Of a stretch of 64,000 nucleotides of DNA, positions 27,585 to 36,323 are shown one piece after another. The notes beneath the pieces were generated by a model that saw only the letters and a list, made by a program, of their open reading frames with translations, did not search any database and was not told the origin of the DNA. How positions within the stretch are numbered: position 1 is the first letter of the stretch; every line of letters begins with the position of its first letter. Position numbers and translations under genes: made by a program. This DNA comes from Firmicutes bacterium CAG:534. Its GTDB lineage: Bacteria > Bacillota > Clostridia > Lachnospirales > Lachnospiraceae. The DNA is taken from contig FR894558.1 of the NCBI GenBank assembly GCA_000436115.1, positions 124,713-188,712 on the forward strand, written 5' to 3'.

Positions 27585-28393
27585 AAGAAGGATCCCTCCC
27601 CTTCCTTGTCAAATAGGGCAGATAAGGCCATATTGATCAAAATAAAGAGCATAAGTACAATGGAAAGGCCACTGCCTAAATGCCAGTTGCTTGCCTGTGT
27701 AAATTCTTCTTCAATCACATTACCGATCAAAAGGATCTTGCTTCCGCCTAACAGCTTGCTGATAACAAAGGTGGTCAGTGCAGGAACAAAAACCATGGTG
27801 ATCCCGCTGATAATACCCGGGGTGCTTAAGGGCAGCGTAATATGCAGGAAAACCTGAATGCTGTTAGCACCCAGATCCCTGGCTGCCTGTATGACATTTT
27901 CGTCAATTTTTTCCAGAGAGTTATAAATGGGCAGAACCATAAACGGTAAAAAGTTGTAGACCATTCCAAGCACAATGGCGTAGGGAGTATTGATGATCAC
28001 AAGCTCCGGAAGATGCAGAAAGGACAGGATATTGTTTATGACGCCTGTCTTTTCAAGCAGTGTCTGCCATGCCAAGGTCCGCAGCAGGAAATTCATCCAC
28101 ATTGGCAAAATGAAGATAAATACCATAAGGCTGTTCTGCCCTTTTTTCATTCCACACAATATCATGGAAAGCGGGTAGGAAAGGAGCAGGCAGATGAAGG
28201 TGGCGATCAGCGAAAGCACCAGAGCCAAAAGCAGGGCCTTCAGATGTTCCGGACTGGAGATGGCGGAAACGTTCTGGAAGGTAAAAATGCCGTTTTTATC
28301 TGTAAGACCATAGTAAAATACCATACAAAGCGGCGCCAGTATAAAGATCAGGCACCATAAATAGTAGGGTAGTCCAAGAAGCTTTTTTTTCAT
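27581..28393 (-). CDS. potB: Spermidine/putrescine ABC transporter permease PotB
   Basis: The 270-residue permease has about six membrane segments and the EAA-type coupling motif Q-A-A-R-D-L-G-A-N-S. AAAGGAGG lies just upstream of the ATG. It forms the transmembrane channel with PotC. Its position between potA and potC matches the canonical potABCD order. Confidence 0.93.
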   Translation of the reverse strand: MKKKLLGLPYYLWCLIFILAPLCMVFYYGLTDKNGIFTFQNVSAISSPEHLKALLLALVLSLIATFICLLLSYPLSMILCGMKKGQNSLMVFIFILPMWMNFLLRTLAWQTLLEKTGVINNILSFLHLPELVIINTPYAIVLGMVYNFLPFMVLPIYNSLEKIDENVIQAARDLGANSIQVFLHITLPLSTPGIISGITMVFVPALTTFVISKLLGGSKILLIGNVIEEEFTQASNWHLGSGLSIVLMLFILINMALSALFDKEGEGSFL

Positions 28394-28408
28394 CAGAGAG
28401 CCTCCTTT

Positions 28409-29485
28409 CTACTGCTGCTCAAGAGGAATGGCTTCCTCGTCCTCAGAAGCTGGTTTATTCATGATCTGGATGTTGAAAGGATCTACATGCAGACTGACCC
28501 TGGTTCCCACCGGGAACATGGAAGTGGAATGAACCAGCCATTCAAAGCCGTTTGCAGTTACTTCCATTTCATAGTGCACGCCCTTAAAGATCAGATGAGT
28601 TACAGTTCCGTCGAGAGAGCCTTTTCCAGGAGCATCCAGAATAACATCCTCGGGACGGATAACAACATCCACGGGACGGTTTGTTCCAAAACCGGTATCT
28701 ACACAGGAAAAGCGTACGCCCAGGATTTCTACCAGTTTATCCTCAAGCATGACCCCTCCAAGCAGGTTGCTGTCGCCGATGAAGTCGGCCACAAATGCGT
28801 TTTCCGGTTCGTTATAGATTTTTTCGGGAGAACCGATCTGCTGGATATAGCCCTTGTTCATAACCACAATGGTGTCCGACATGGTAAGGGCTTCTTCCTG
28901 GTCATGGGTGACATAGATAAAGGTAATGCCCAGTTCATTCTTTAAGCGGATCAGCTCGTACTGCATATCCTGTCTGAGCTTCAGATCCAGTGCGCCTAAG
29001 GGCTCGTCAAGAAGCAGGACTTTAGGTTCATTTACAATGGCTCTTGCAATAGCGATCCGTTGCTGCTGGCCGCCGCTTAAGGAGTCAGGCATCCGGTTCT
29101 CGTAGCCTTCCAGGTTCACAAGCTTTAAGGCATATTTAATCTTATCCTGGATATAGGATTTGCTTTTTTTCTTGATCTTCAACCCGAAAGCAATGTTTTC
29201 GGATATGGTCATATGGGTGAAGAGTGCGTATTTTTGAAATACGGTGTTGAGCTGCCTTTTGTTAGGAGGAAGCTTTGTGATGTCCTGGCCGTCAAAGATC
29301 ACATGACCGGTATCCGGTGTGGCAAAGCCACCCAAAATACGGAGAGTGGTTGTTTTTCCGCAGCCGGATGGCCCCAGAAGGGTCAAAAACTCATTTTCTT
29401 TGATATAGAGATTTAAGTCATCTAAAATCAGTTCTCCGTCATAAGACTTGCTGATATGTTCGAGATCGATTAACTTTTTGCTCAT
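28409..29485 (-). CDS. potA: Spermidine/putrescine ABC transporter ATP-binding protein
   Basis: The 358-residue ATPase contains Walker [10 protein letters not shown], the Q-loop, the signature L-S-G-G-Q-Q-Q-R, Walker B L-L-L-D-E-P and the H-loop. A C-terminal TOBE/OB regulatory region (about 280-345) is typical of PotA. It powers PotBC. The gene starts 20 bases after the regulator gene, and no terminator separates them. Confidence 0.95.
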   Translation of the reverse strand: MSKKLIDLEHISKSYDGELILDDLNLYIKENEFLTLLGPSGCGKTTTLRILGGFATPDTGHVIFDGQDITKLPPNKRQLNTVFQKYALFTHMTISENIAFGLKIKKKSKSYIQDKIKYALKLVNLEGYENRMPDSLSGGQQQRIAIARAIVNEPKVLLLDEPLGALDLKLRQDMQYELIRLKNELGITFIYVTHDQEEALTMSDTIVVMNKGYIQQIGSPEKIYNEPENAFVADFIGDSNLLGGVMLEDKLVEILGVRFSCVDTGFGTNRPVDVVIRPEDVILDAPGKGSLDGTVTHLIFKGVHYEMEVTANGFEWLVHSTSMFPVGTRVSLHVDPFNIQIMNKPASEDEEAIPLEQQ

Positions 29486-29505
29486 GGTAAGCCCTCCTTA
29501 TGGTG

Positions 29506-30057
29506 TCAAAAGCTTGGTGGCGTGCTGACCCAGATGACGACAGCGCCGGTTTTTTCATCTGCCTTAAGATAATGGGTGGCAGAAGCAGTAAAGTAAAAAG
29601 ATTCTCCCTTTTTGACCTTTATGGTTTTGGAGCCAAGGATCAGGAAAATACTTCCGGAAAGAACATATCCAAATTCCTCCCCTTCATGGGGATTATCAGG
29701 ATAGGTGGAGCCGCCTGGTTCTAAGGTAAGGCGGATAGGCTCCATCATATTCTTTTGGGCGTTTGGGATGATCCATTCAATTTTATTGTGAAGCGTTTCA
29801 TCAATCTTTTCAAAATAATCCGTTTGTTTAAAGGCGATCTGCGTGTCCTCGGAGTCGTCAAAAAAGCTTTTCAGATCAGTGCCGAGACATTGCAGAATGT
29901 CAATTAATGTGGCTATGGAGGGGGAGGTCAGATCCCGCTCAAGCTGGGAGATAAAGCCTTTGGACAATTCACAGCGGTCTGCCAGCTCTTCCTGGGTAAG
30001 TCCCTTCTGCGTCCGGATATCGCGGATCTTTTTCCCAATTTCAATACTGTTATTCAT
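29506..30057 (-). CDS. XRE-family regulator with C-terminal cupin domain
   Basis: The 183-residue product has an N-terminal XRE helix-turn-helix (residues 5-60, with G-L-T-Q-E-E-L-A and S-K-G-F-I-S-Q-L-E). A C-terminal cupin sensor domain (about 105-180) contains H-E-G-E-E-F-G-Y-V-L-S-G. Regulators of this layout (PuuR/SutR-like) often control polyamine or amino-acid genes. It is the first gene of the pot operon, so it most likely regulates polyamine uptake and its own expression. The downstream region of its promoter holds a palindrome suited to this. The ligand is not known. Confidence 0.88.
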   Translation of the reverse strand: MNNSIEIGKKIRDIRTQKGLTQEELADRCELSKGFISQLERDLTSPSIATLIDILQCLGTDLKSFFDDSEDTQIAFKQTDYFEKIDETLHNKIEWIIPNAQKNMMEPIRLTLEPGGSTYPDNPHEGEEFGYVLSGSIFLILGSKTIKVKKGESFYFTASATHYLKADEKTGAVVIWVSTPPSF

Positions 30058-30076
30058 AGAGCCTCTTTTCTATTAA

Positions 30077-30091
30077 TAAACTTTAAGTTTA
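30077..30091. promoter_or_regulatory. Candidate operator palindrome in the pot operon leader
   Basis: TAAACTT-T-AAGTTTA is a perfect 7+1+7 palindrome. Further TTTAC/TAAAC half-sites lie just next to it (to about 30104). It falls between the predicted transcription start and the regulator ATG, a position where a bound repressor would block transcription. The binding protein is inferred to be the XRE-cupin regulator. Confidence 0.5.
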
Positions 30092-30113
30092 CTTTTACTA
30101 AACACTGCATTTC

Positions 30114-30141
30114 ATTATACAGAAAGAAAAGAGGATGTCAA
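30114..30141 (-). promoter_or_regulatory. Consensus SigA promoter of the regulator-potABCD operon
   Basis: On the minus strand a perfect TTGACA (30136-30141) and a perfect TATAAT (30114-30119) are separated by 16 bp. A match this complete implies strong basal transcription that a repressor would have to hold down. Confidence 0.8.
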
Positions 30142-30224
30142 CATTTTTCTTGTAAAATATTTGCGTTTTCTTTTGGGACAAAGAATGATATAATGGGCAT
30201 AACATAAGAAAGGATGGAGCCGGT

Positions 30225-31286
30225 ATGGAAAAGGATAAGTATGTAGCGTATGTATCAACTTATACATCCGGAAATAAGAGCAGTTTCGGAATTAAAATCT
30301 ATGATGTGGATATGAATAAGGGCAGGTTTGTGGAGAAGGATCAGGTTGAGATCACAAATTCCTCCTACGTTACCATCTCACATAACAGGAAATATCTGTA
30401 TTCCATTACGGATTTCGGGGTAGAAGCCTATAAGATCCTGGAAGACGGAAGCCTTCAGGTTTTAAATCATGCGTCGATCAATGGGATGAGAGGATGCTAT
30501 CTTTCTACGGATTATGAAGACCGTTTCCTGTTTGTGGCAGGCTATCATGACGCAAAGCTTACGGTTCTCAGAGTGGAAGAGAACGGAACGATCGGGGAAA
30601 TTACAGATGAAATTTTCCATAAGGGATTGGGAAGTATAGCAGAACGGAATTTCAGGCCCCACATTAACTGTGTGAAAATGACCCGGGATAACCGGTTTTT
30701 ATGTGCGGCGGATCTGGGGATGGATCATGTGGTTGTTTACGAATTGAACCACAGCACAGGAAAACTCAGACAGGTAGATATTATCAGAAGCGAGCAGGAA
30801 TCTGCGCCCAGGCATCTGAAATTCTCAAAGGATGGAAAATATCTATATATTGTACACGAACTGAAAAATTACATAGATGTTTACAGCTATACCATAGACG
30901 AGCATGGAGCGCCTTATTTTGATAAGATACAGAATATTTCTACTTTGAATGAGTATCATGCGGGAGGCTCCGCGGCAAGCGCCCTTAATTTTTCGGAGGA
31001 TTTTAAATATCTGTGCAGCTCCAATGCAGGAGATAACAGTGTGATCCTCTACGCCATCGATCAAAAGAGCGGAATACTTACGAAGCTGTTCTGTCTGCCG
31101 GTGAGCGGGGATTATCCAAAGGACGTCGCCCTGTTCCCTGATAACAGGCATCTGGTTTCCCTGAACCATGAATCAAATTCCATGACCTTCTTTACGGTTG
31201 ACCTGAAAAAGAATGTTATGGTGATGAACGGACCGGAAATGAAGGTCGATCAACCAAATTGTGTTATTTTTTATAAACTGCCATAA
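30225..31286 (+). CDS. Lactonase-family (6-phosphogluconolactonase-like) seven-bladed beta-propeller protein
   Basis: The 353-residue product shows the repeating S-x-D-G-K-Y-L-Y/D-N-R-F-L-type blades of the bacterial lactonase family (YkgB/Pgl type). Examples are K-F-S-K-D-G-K-Y-L-Y-I near residue 200, and an R-P-H-I-N-C-V stretch near residue 145. Some members hydrolyse 6-phosphogluconolactone; many are uncharacterised. A TATAAT -10 box at 30189-30194 lies in front, but its -35 region is weak. The gene converges with aroC and the two coding ends overlap by 16 bases. Pentose-phosphate function is possible, not shown. Confidence 0.78.
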   Translation: MEKDKYVAYVSTYTSGNKSSFGIKIYDVDMNKGRFVEKDQVEITNSSYVTISHNRKYLYSITDFGVEAYKILEDGSLQVLNHASINGMRGCYLSTDYEDRFLFVAGYHDAKLTVLRVEENGTIGEITDEIFHKGLGSIAERNFRPHINCVKMTRDNRFLCAADLGMDHVVVYELNHSTGKLRQVDIIRSEQESAPRHLKFSKDGKYLYIVHELKNYIDVYSYTIDEHGAPYFDKIQNISTLNEYHAGGSAASALNFSEDFKYLCSSNAGDNSVILYAIDQKSGILTKLFCLPVSGDYPKDVALFPDNRHLVSLNHESNSMTFFTVDLKKNVMVMNGPEMKVDQPNCVIFYKLP

Positions 31287-32365
31287 AGAGCATCCATGCG
31301 GGTACTTCTGTTTAACAGCAGGGCATCCAGAATGGTTAGCGCAGTCATAGCTTCAACTACAACCACGGCCCTGGGAACGATCACAGGGTCGTGTCTTCCT
31401 TTTATGGACACAGTGGTTTCTTTTCCGTCCCTGGTGACAGTTTCCTGAGGAGAAAAAATAGAAGGGGTGGGTTTTATGTGGGCACGGAGGATGATCTCTG
31501 ATCCATCGCTGATCCCACCTAAAATTCCCCCTGAATGGTTGGTCTTTTTGGCAATCTGTCCGTCTTTTATATAAAAAGCATCGTTGTTTTCACTTCCTCT
31601 TGCAAGGGCGGCATGAACGCCGTCTCCGATTTCTACCGCTTTGACGGCGCCGATGGACATAATGGCCTTGGCCAGGCATGCGTCAAGCTTCTCAAAAACT
31701 GGATCGCCAAGACCGGCAGGAACGCCCTTTACAATGCATTCAACCACGCCGCCGCTGGAATCCTTTGCTTCCATGCAGGACTGCAAATAGTCCATGGCAA
31801 GCTGATGGGCAACGGGATCAGGCATGCAGGTCTCGTTAGAAAGGATCAGTTCTTCCTGAAAGCGCTCCGGGGAAATGGAAATGGGGCCGATGGATCTGGT
31901 ATAAGCAAGAACCTGAATGCCAAGCTCATTTAAGACCTTTGCAGCCACAGCTCCGGAAGCAACCCGGCCAATGGTTTCCCGGCCGGAAGAACGTCCGCCT
32001 CCCGTATAGTCGCGAAAACCGTATTTGGCGTCAAAGGTATAATCCGCATGCCCGGGACGATAGTAAGAGGCGATCTCGCTATAATCAGAGGAACGCTGTG
32101 AAGTATTGGGGACAAGCAGGGAAATGGGAGTCCCGGTAGTTTTTCCGTCAAAGACGCCGGATAAAATCTGAACCTGGTCAGCTTCCTTGCGGGGAGTGGA
32201 AATAGAACTGTTTCCCGGCTTTCTGCGGTCTAAGTATTTCTGAATATCCTTTTCTTCAAGGGAAAGCCCGGAAGGACAGCCGTCGATGACAGCGCCAAGT
32301 GCCTTTCCGTGGGATTCTCCCCAGGTTGTGACTTTAAAAATTGTTCCGAAAGATGAGCCGGCCAT
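31271..32365 (-). CDS. aroC: Chorismate synthase
   Basis: AroC converts 5-enolpyruvylshikimate-3-phosphate to chorismate using reduced FMN. The 364-residue product has the family signatures G-E-S-H-G-K-A-L-G near the N-terminus, the R-x-S-G-R-E-T central motif and the C-terminal R-H-D-P-V-I-V-P-R-A. A GGAAAGGA site precedes the ATG, and a good promoter lies at 32416-32444. It is isolated from other aro genes and converges with the lactonase gene. Confidence 0.96.
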   Translation of the reverse strand: MAGSSFGTIFKVTTWGESHGKALGAVIDGCPSGLSLEEKDIQKYLDRRKPGNSSISTPRKEADQVQILSGVFDGKTTGTPISLLVPNTSQRSSDYSEIASYYRPGHADYTFDAKYGFRDYTGGGRSSGRETIGRVASGAVAAKVLNELGIQVLAYTRSIGPISISPERFQEELILSNETCMPDPVAHQLAMDYLQSCMEAKDSSGGVVECIVKGVPAGLGDPVFEKLDACLAKAIMSIGAVKAVEIGDGVHAALARGSENNDAFYIKDGQIAKKTNHSGGILGGISDGSEIILRAHIKPTPSIFSPQETVTRDGKETTVSIKGRHDPVIVPRAVVVVEAMTALTILDALLLNRSTRMDALYGSL

Positions 32366-32415
32366 AATGTATTCCTTTCCAAAATATACAGATAAATTTA
32401 CATGAATTTATTACG

Positions 32416-32444
32416 ATTATAGTCGAAGCAGTATGTTTTTGCAA
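32416..32444 (-). promoter_or_regulatory. SigA-type promoter for aroC
   Basis: On the minus strand TTGCAA (32439-32444) and TATAAT (32416-32421) are separated by 17 bp, about 50 bases before the aroC start. Confidence 0.65.
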
Positions 32445-32462
32445 TTATTTTGCTTTTACCTA

Positions 32463-32491
32463 TTGTAGAAATATGCAGAGTTGTGTAATAT
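32463..32491 (+). promoter_or_regulatory. Probable promoter for the VanY-like peptidase gene
   Basis: TTGTAG (32463-32468) and TAATAT (32486-32491) are spaced by 17 bp, about 35 bases before the start codon at 32525. It stands back to back with the aroC promoter. Confidence 0.45.
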
Positions 32492-32524
32492 ATTATGTAA
32501 ATCAGTTTGTGTTTTGGGGGACCA

Positions 32525-33595
32525 ATGAAAAGAAGCTTACATGAAAGAACAAAGGAGTTTTTTATTTGCATGGGGCAGAAGGGAAAGCTGCTTAAGATTC
32601 CTGCGATTGCAGGACTGGCGGTGAGTATGCTTTTGCACCGCTTTTTTATGTATCTTCGCGGCGGTTCCAAAAGATTTATCTGCACGGCGTTTATTCTTCT
32701 CTGCTTTATGGTGGGGAACAGCTTTGCGTATCCTGTATTTGGCAATAATGGCTTTGTTTCCACAGAAGGGAGCCAGGAGCCGGTGATGGCAGCCAACACC
32801 TCCGATATTACGTTAGCGCCGGAGGAGGCCGTTACGGTGGCGCAGGAAGAGCTGCTCGAGGATGAGGATGTGCTGGATGGCTATGAGGATGCAGAGCTTC
32901 ATGGGATGGATCAGGCAGATAAATATGTGCTGGATGAGATCCTGAGTGAGGAAGAAGAGCAGCAGACAGAGGAAGAGGCAGAACCGGAGCCTGCGGCCGA
33001 AAAAGAACTGTCTTTTTCGGCAGAGGACTGGAGACTGGTTTTGATCAACAAACAGCATCCCATACCGGATGATTATGAAATAACCCTGGGAAAGATCATG
33101 ACGATCAAGGGAGAAATGCAATGTGACGAACGGATCATAGAGGAACTGCTTGCCATGATGCAGGCGGCAAGCCAGGAGGGCGTACAGCTTGCGATCTGTT
33201 CCCCGTATCGCGACCTGAACAGACAGGAGGTTCTGTTTAACAGGAAGATCAAGGCTTATATGAATAAAGGAATGTCATACATGGACGCTTATGCATTATC
33301 CTCCCAGGCAGTGACGGTTCCAGGGGCCAGCGAGCATCAGATCGGCCTTGCCATCGACATTGTCTCCAATACCTATACCAATTTGGATGAGAGCTTTGCC
33401 GACACGGATGCCGGAAAATGGCTTGCAGAGCACAGCAGCGAATATGGTTTTATCCTAAGGTATCCCAAGGGAAAAGAATCCATAACCAGTATTGAATTTG
33501 AACCATGGCATTTCCGGTATGTGGGAAAGGAAGCGGCAGAGGTGATTGCCCGGGAAGAACTGTGTCTGGAGGAATTCTGGGATAAATATCTATAA
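32525..33595 (+). CDS. M15/VanY-family D-alanyl-D-alanine carboxypeptidase
   Basis: The 356-residue product has a basic cytoplasmic N-terminus, a membrane helix at about 45-65, and a very acidic linker (about 95-160, many Glu). The C-terminal VanY-type zinc peptidase domain carries the metal ligands in S-E-H-Q-I-G-L-A-I-D and E-P-W-H-F. Such enzymes remove terminal D-Ala from peptidoglycan stem peptides. The start ATG 32525 follows GGGGGA; an upstream ATG at 32507 has no site. The absence of vanHAX-like genes argues for wall maintenance, not glycopeptide resistance. Confidence 0.88.
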   Translation: MKRSLHERTKEFFICMGQKGKLLKIPAIAGLAVSMLLHRFFMYLRGGSKRFICTAFILLCFMVGNSFAYPVFGNNGFVSTEGSQEPVMAANTSDITLAPEEAVTVAQEELLEDEDVLDGYEDAELHGMDQADKYVLDEILSEEEEQQTEEEAEPEPAAEKELSFSAEDWRLVLINKQHPIPDDYEITLGKIMTIKGEMQCDERIIEELLAMMQAASQEGVQLAICSPYRDLNRQEVLFNRKIKAYMNKGMSYMDAYALSSQAVTVPGASEHQIGLAIDIVSNTYTNLDESFADTDAGKWLAEHSSEYGFILRYPKGKESITSIEFEPWHFRYVGKEAAEVIAREELCLEEFWDKYL

Positions 33596-33615
33596 GAGAG
33601 GTTAGCGGTCAGAAA

Positions 33616-34749
33616 ATGTTTCGAGTTATCAAACAGGAAGGAATAGCAAAAAGGGGGGAGTTTACCACCGTTCACGGAGTAATACAAACCCCTGTTTTTA
33701 TGAATGTTGGGACAGTTGCCGCCATTAAGGGAGCTGTTTCCACGGAAGATCTTGAACAAATTGGAACCCAGGTGGAATTATCCAACACCTATCATCTACA
33801 TGTACGGCCGGGTGACCAGATCATAAAGAAAATGGGGGGACTGCATAAATTCATGTCCTGGGAGAAGCCGATCCTTACAGACTCGGGAGGCTTTCAGGTA
33901 TTTTCACTTGCAGGCCTTCGGAAGATCAAGGAGGAGGGCGTTACCTTCAGATCCCATATTGATGGGCATAAGATCTTTATGGGGCCGGAGGAGAGCATGC
34001 AGATCCAGTCCAATCTGGCATCTACCATAGCAATGGCCTTTGATGAATGCGCTCCGGCGCTGGCAGAAAAAAGCTATGTGGAAGCTTCCGTGGAACGGAC
34101 CACAAGATGGCTTGCAAGGTGCAAAAATGAAATGGCAAGGTTAAATGCCCTTCCGGATACGATCAACAAGCATCAGCTCCTGTTTGGGATCAATCAGGGA
34201 GCTATTTATGAGGATATCCGGATCGAGCATGCAAAAAGGATTGCACAGATGGATCTGGATGGTTATGCAGTGGGGGGGCTGGCAGTAGGAGAAAGCCATG
34301 AGCAGATGTATCATATCCTGGATGTGACCATCCCCCATCTTCCTACGGATAAGCCGGTTTATCTGATGGGTGTTGGAACTCCGGCCAATATTCTGGAGGG
34401 CGTGGAAAGAGGCGTGGATTTCTTCGACTGCGTTTATCCAAGCAGAAATGGCCGTCATGGGCATCTTTATACCAATCAGGGGAAAATCAATTTGTTTAAC
34501 GCCAAGTACGAACTGGACGAGCGCCCCATTGAAGAGGGCTGTTCCTGTCCTGCCTGCAGAAGGTATTCCAGGGCATATATACGGCACCTGCTGAAGGCAA
34601 AGGAAATGCTGGGGATGAGGCTCTGTGTTCTGCATAATCTGTATTTTTATAATACCATGATGCGGGAGATCAGAGATGCCCTGGATCAGGGAGAATTTGC
34701 AGCCTACAAAAAGAGAAAGCTTGAGGGAATGTCGGGAGCTGACAGATAA
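33616..34749 (+). CDS. tgt: Queuine tRNA-ribosyltransferase
   Basis: Tgt exchanges guanine 34 of GUN-anticodon tRNAs for the queuosine precursor. The 377-residue product contains the active-site D-S-G-G-F-Q-V-F-S, the G-G-L-A-V-G-E motif, and the catalytic D-C-V-Y-P-S-R-N-G-R. The zinc ligands are in C-S-C-P-A-C with a downstream His. yajC follows as in many bacteria, but secDF does not come next. Confidence 0.97.
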   Translation: MFRVIKQEGIAKRGEFTTVHGVIQTPVFMNVGTVAAIKGAVSTEDLEQIGTQVELSNTYHLHVRPGDQIIKKMGGLHKFMSWEKPILTDSGGFQVFSLAGLRKIKEEGVTFRSHIDGHKIFMGPEESMQIQSNLASTIAMAFDECAPALAEKSYVEASVERTTRWLARCKNEMARLNALPDTINKHQLLFGINQGAIYEDIRIEHAKRIAQMDLDGYAVGGLAVGESHEQMYHILDVTIPHLPTDKPVYLMGVGTPANILEGVERGVDFFDCVYPSRNGRHGHLYTNQGKINLFNAKYELDERPIEEGCSCPACRRYSRAYIRHLLKAKEMLGMRLCVLHNLYFYNTMMREIRDALDQGEFAAYKKRKLEGMSGADR

Positions 34750-34763
34750 AATTCTAAAAAGGC

Positions 34764-34792
34764 TTGTCTTTGCATGGCATTTTGTGTATTAT
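34764..34792 (+). promoter_or_regulatory. Probable promoter for yajC
   Basis: TTGTCT (34764-34769) and TATTAT (34787-34792) are spaced by 17 bp in the tgt-yajC gap, about 50 bases before the yajC start. Confidence 0.45.
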
Positions 34793-34842
34793 ATTTGATA
34801 GACTATGATGCATAGGCATCACCAGTAAGGAGGAAATTTTAA

Positions 34843-35160
34843 ATGAATATTTTGTTGACGGCAGATGCAACCGGAAGTGCAGCAGGCGGCGGCCTTGTAA
34901 TGGTAGCTTATCTGGTTTTGATCGTTGCTTTTTTCTATTTTTTTGTTATGAGACCGCAGAAGAAAGAACAGAAGAAAATGGCAGCTATGCTTTCTACTCT
35001 TGCAGTAGGAGACTGTGTGCTTACAAGCAGCGGATTTTATGGAATCGTCATAGATATTACGGATGATACAGTGATCGTAGAATTTGGTAATAATAAGAAT
35101 TGCCGTATTCCTATGCAGAAATCAGCAATCTCCCAGATCGAAAAGGCAGATGCAGAATAA
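34843..35160 (+). CDS. yajC: Preprotein translocase subunit YajC
   Basis: The 105-residue product has one N-terminal membrane helix (about 17-37) ending in M-R-P-Q-K-K-E-Q-K-K, the YajC signature, and a small soluble domain with G-D-x-V-L-T-S-S-G. YajC joins SecDF-SecYEG. A clear terminator follows, so it forms a short unit of its own or with tgt. Confidence 0.95.
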   Translation: MNILLTADATGSAAGGGLVMVAYLVLIVAFFYFFVMRPQKKEQKKMAAMLSTLAVGDCVLTSSGFYGIVIDITDDTVIVEFGNNKNCRIPMQKSAISQIEKADAE

Positions 35161-35175
35161 AGAACGGATTGGAGT

Positions 35176-35201
35176 AAGGCGCAGGATATGCGCCTTATTT
35201 T
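35176..35201 (+). terminator. Rho-independent terminator after yajC
   Basis: AAGGCGCA (35176-35183) pairs perfectly with TGCGCCTT (35189-35196) around a five-base loop, followed by ATTTTGTT. Confidence 0.8.
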
Positions 35202-35237
35202 GTTAAGGACAGAATGGAGAAAACAGGAGAGAAAGAA

Positions 35238-36323
35238 ATGAAGCTTAATATCGTATGTATTCCGGGAGACGGAATTGGACCGGAGATCGTAGCAGAGGCA
35301 AAGAAGGTACTGGATCAGACTGCAAAAGTGCATGGACACCAGATCACATATACAGATATTTTGATGGGGGGAGCTTCCATTGATGCTTATGGGGTGCCCT
35401 TAACAGAGGAAGCTGTGAACACGGCAAAGAAGGCAGATGCGGTTTTGATGGGATCTATTGGTGGAAACACAACAACCTCCCCGTGGTATAAACTGCCGCC
35501 AAATCTTCGTCCGGAAGCAGGGCTTTTGTCCCTTAGAAAGCAGTTAAATCTGTTTGCAAATCTTCGTCCGGCGGTGCTTTACAAAGAATTATCAGATGCA
35601 TGTCCTCTTCGGAAGGAGATCAGCGACACCGGATTTGATCTGATGATCATGAGGGAGCTGACAGGGGGACTTTACTTTGGAGAACGCCATACAGAAACGG
35701 TAAACGGAGTAAGGAAGGCGGTAGATACCTTAACCTATGATGAAAACGAGATCAGACGGATTGCCGTCAGAGCCTTTGATATTGCACAAAAGCGCAGCAA
35801 AAAGGTGACAAGCGTTGATAAGGCAAATGTCCTTGATTCTTCAAGGCTGTGGCGTCAGGTTGTTGAGGAGGTCGCAAAGGACTATCCGGAGGTTTCCCTG
35901 GAGCATATGCTGGTGGATAATTGCGCCATGCAGCTTGTAAAGGATCCGGCGCAGTTTGATGTGATCCTGACGGAGAATATGTTTGGCGACATTTTGTCGG
36001 ATGAAGCAAGCATGATCACAGGCTCTATCGGAATGCTGGCTTCTGCATCCTTAAATGATACAAAATTCGGACTTTATGAACCCAGTCATGGGTCGGCTCC
36101 GGATATTGCCGGAAAGGATATTGCCAATCCTATTGCAACGGTACTTTCCGCAGCTATGATGCTCCGGTTTTCCTTTGATCTGGACAGGGAAGCTGCAGCC
36201 ATTGAAAGAGCGGTAAAGGCTGTTTTGCAAAAGGGATATCGTACAGTAGATATTATGTCGGAAGGCTGCAGCCAGGTTGGCTGTAAAAAGATGGGTGACT
36301 TACTGGCGGATGAAATTCAGTGA
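35238..36323 (+). CDS. leuB: 3-isopropylmalate dehydrogenase
   Basis: LeuB oxidatively decarboxylates 3-isopropylmalate in leucine synthesis. The 361-residue product has the G-D-G-I-G-P-E N-terminus and the E-L-T-G-G-L-Y-F-G stretch. The metal/NAD region includes [12 protein letters not shown], and G-S-A-P-D-I-A-G-K is also present. ATG 35238 is chosen over 35214 because AGGAGAG lies 5 bases before it. leuA and leuCD are not in the window. The gene opens an operon that continues through ilvD and ilvB. No T-box fits in the 77-base gap before it. Confidence 0.96.
   Translation: MKLNIVCIPGDGIGPEIVAEAKKVLDQTAKVHGHQITYTDILMGGASIDAYGVPLTEEAVNTAKKADAVLMGSIGGNTTTSPWYKLPPNLRPEAGLLSLRKQLNLFANLRPAVLYKELSDACPLRKEISDTGFDLMIMRELTGGLYFGERHTETVNGVRKAVDTLTYDENEIRRIAVRAFDIAQKRSKKVTSVDKANVLDSSRLWRQVVEEVAKDYPEVSLEHMLVDNCAMQLVKDPAQFDVILTENMFGDILSDEASMITGSIGMLASASLNDTKFGLYEPSHGSAPDIAGKDIANPIATVLSAAMMLRFSFDLDREAAAIERAVKAVLQKGYRTVDIMSEGCSQVGCKKMGDLLADEIQ

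Noticed and set aside
35161..35237. T-box leader before leuB
   Set aside because: Only 77 bases separate yajC and leuB, and they hold a terminator for yajC. No stem I or T-box consensus fits.
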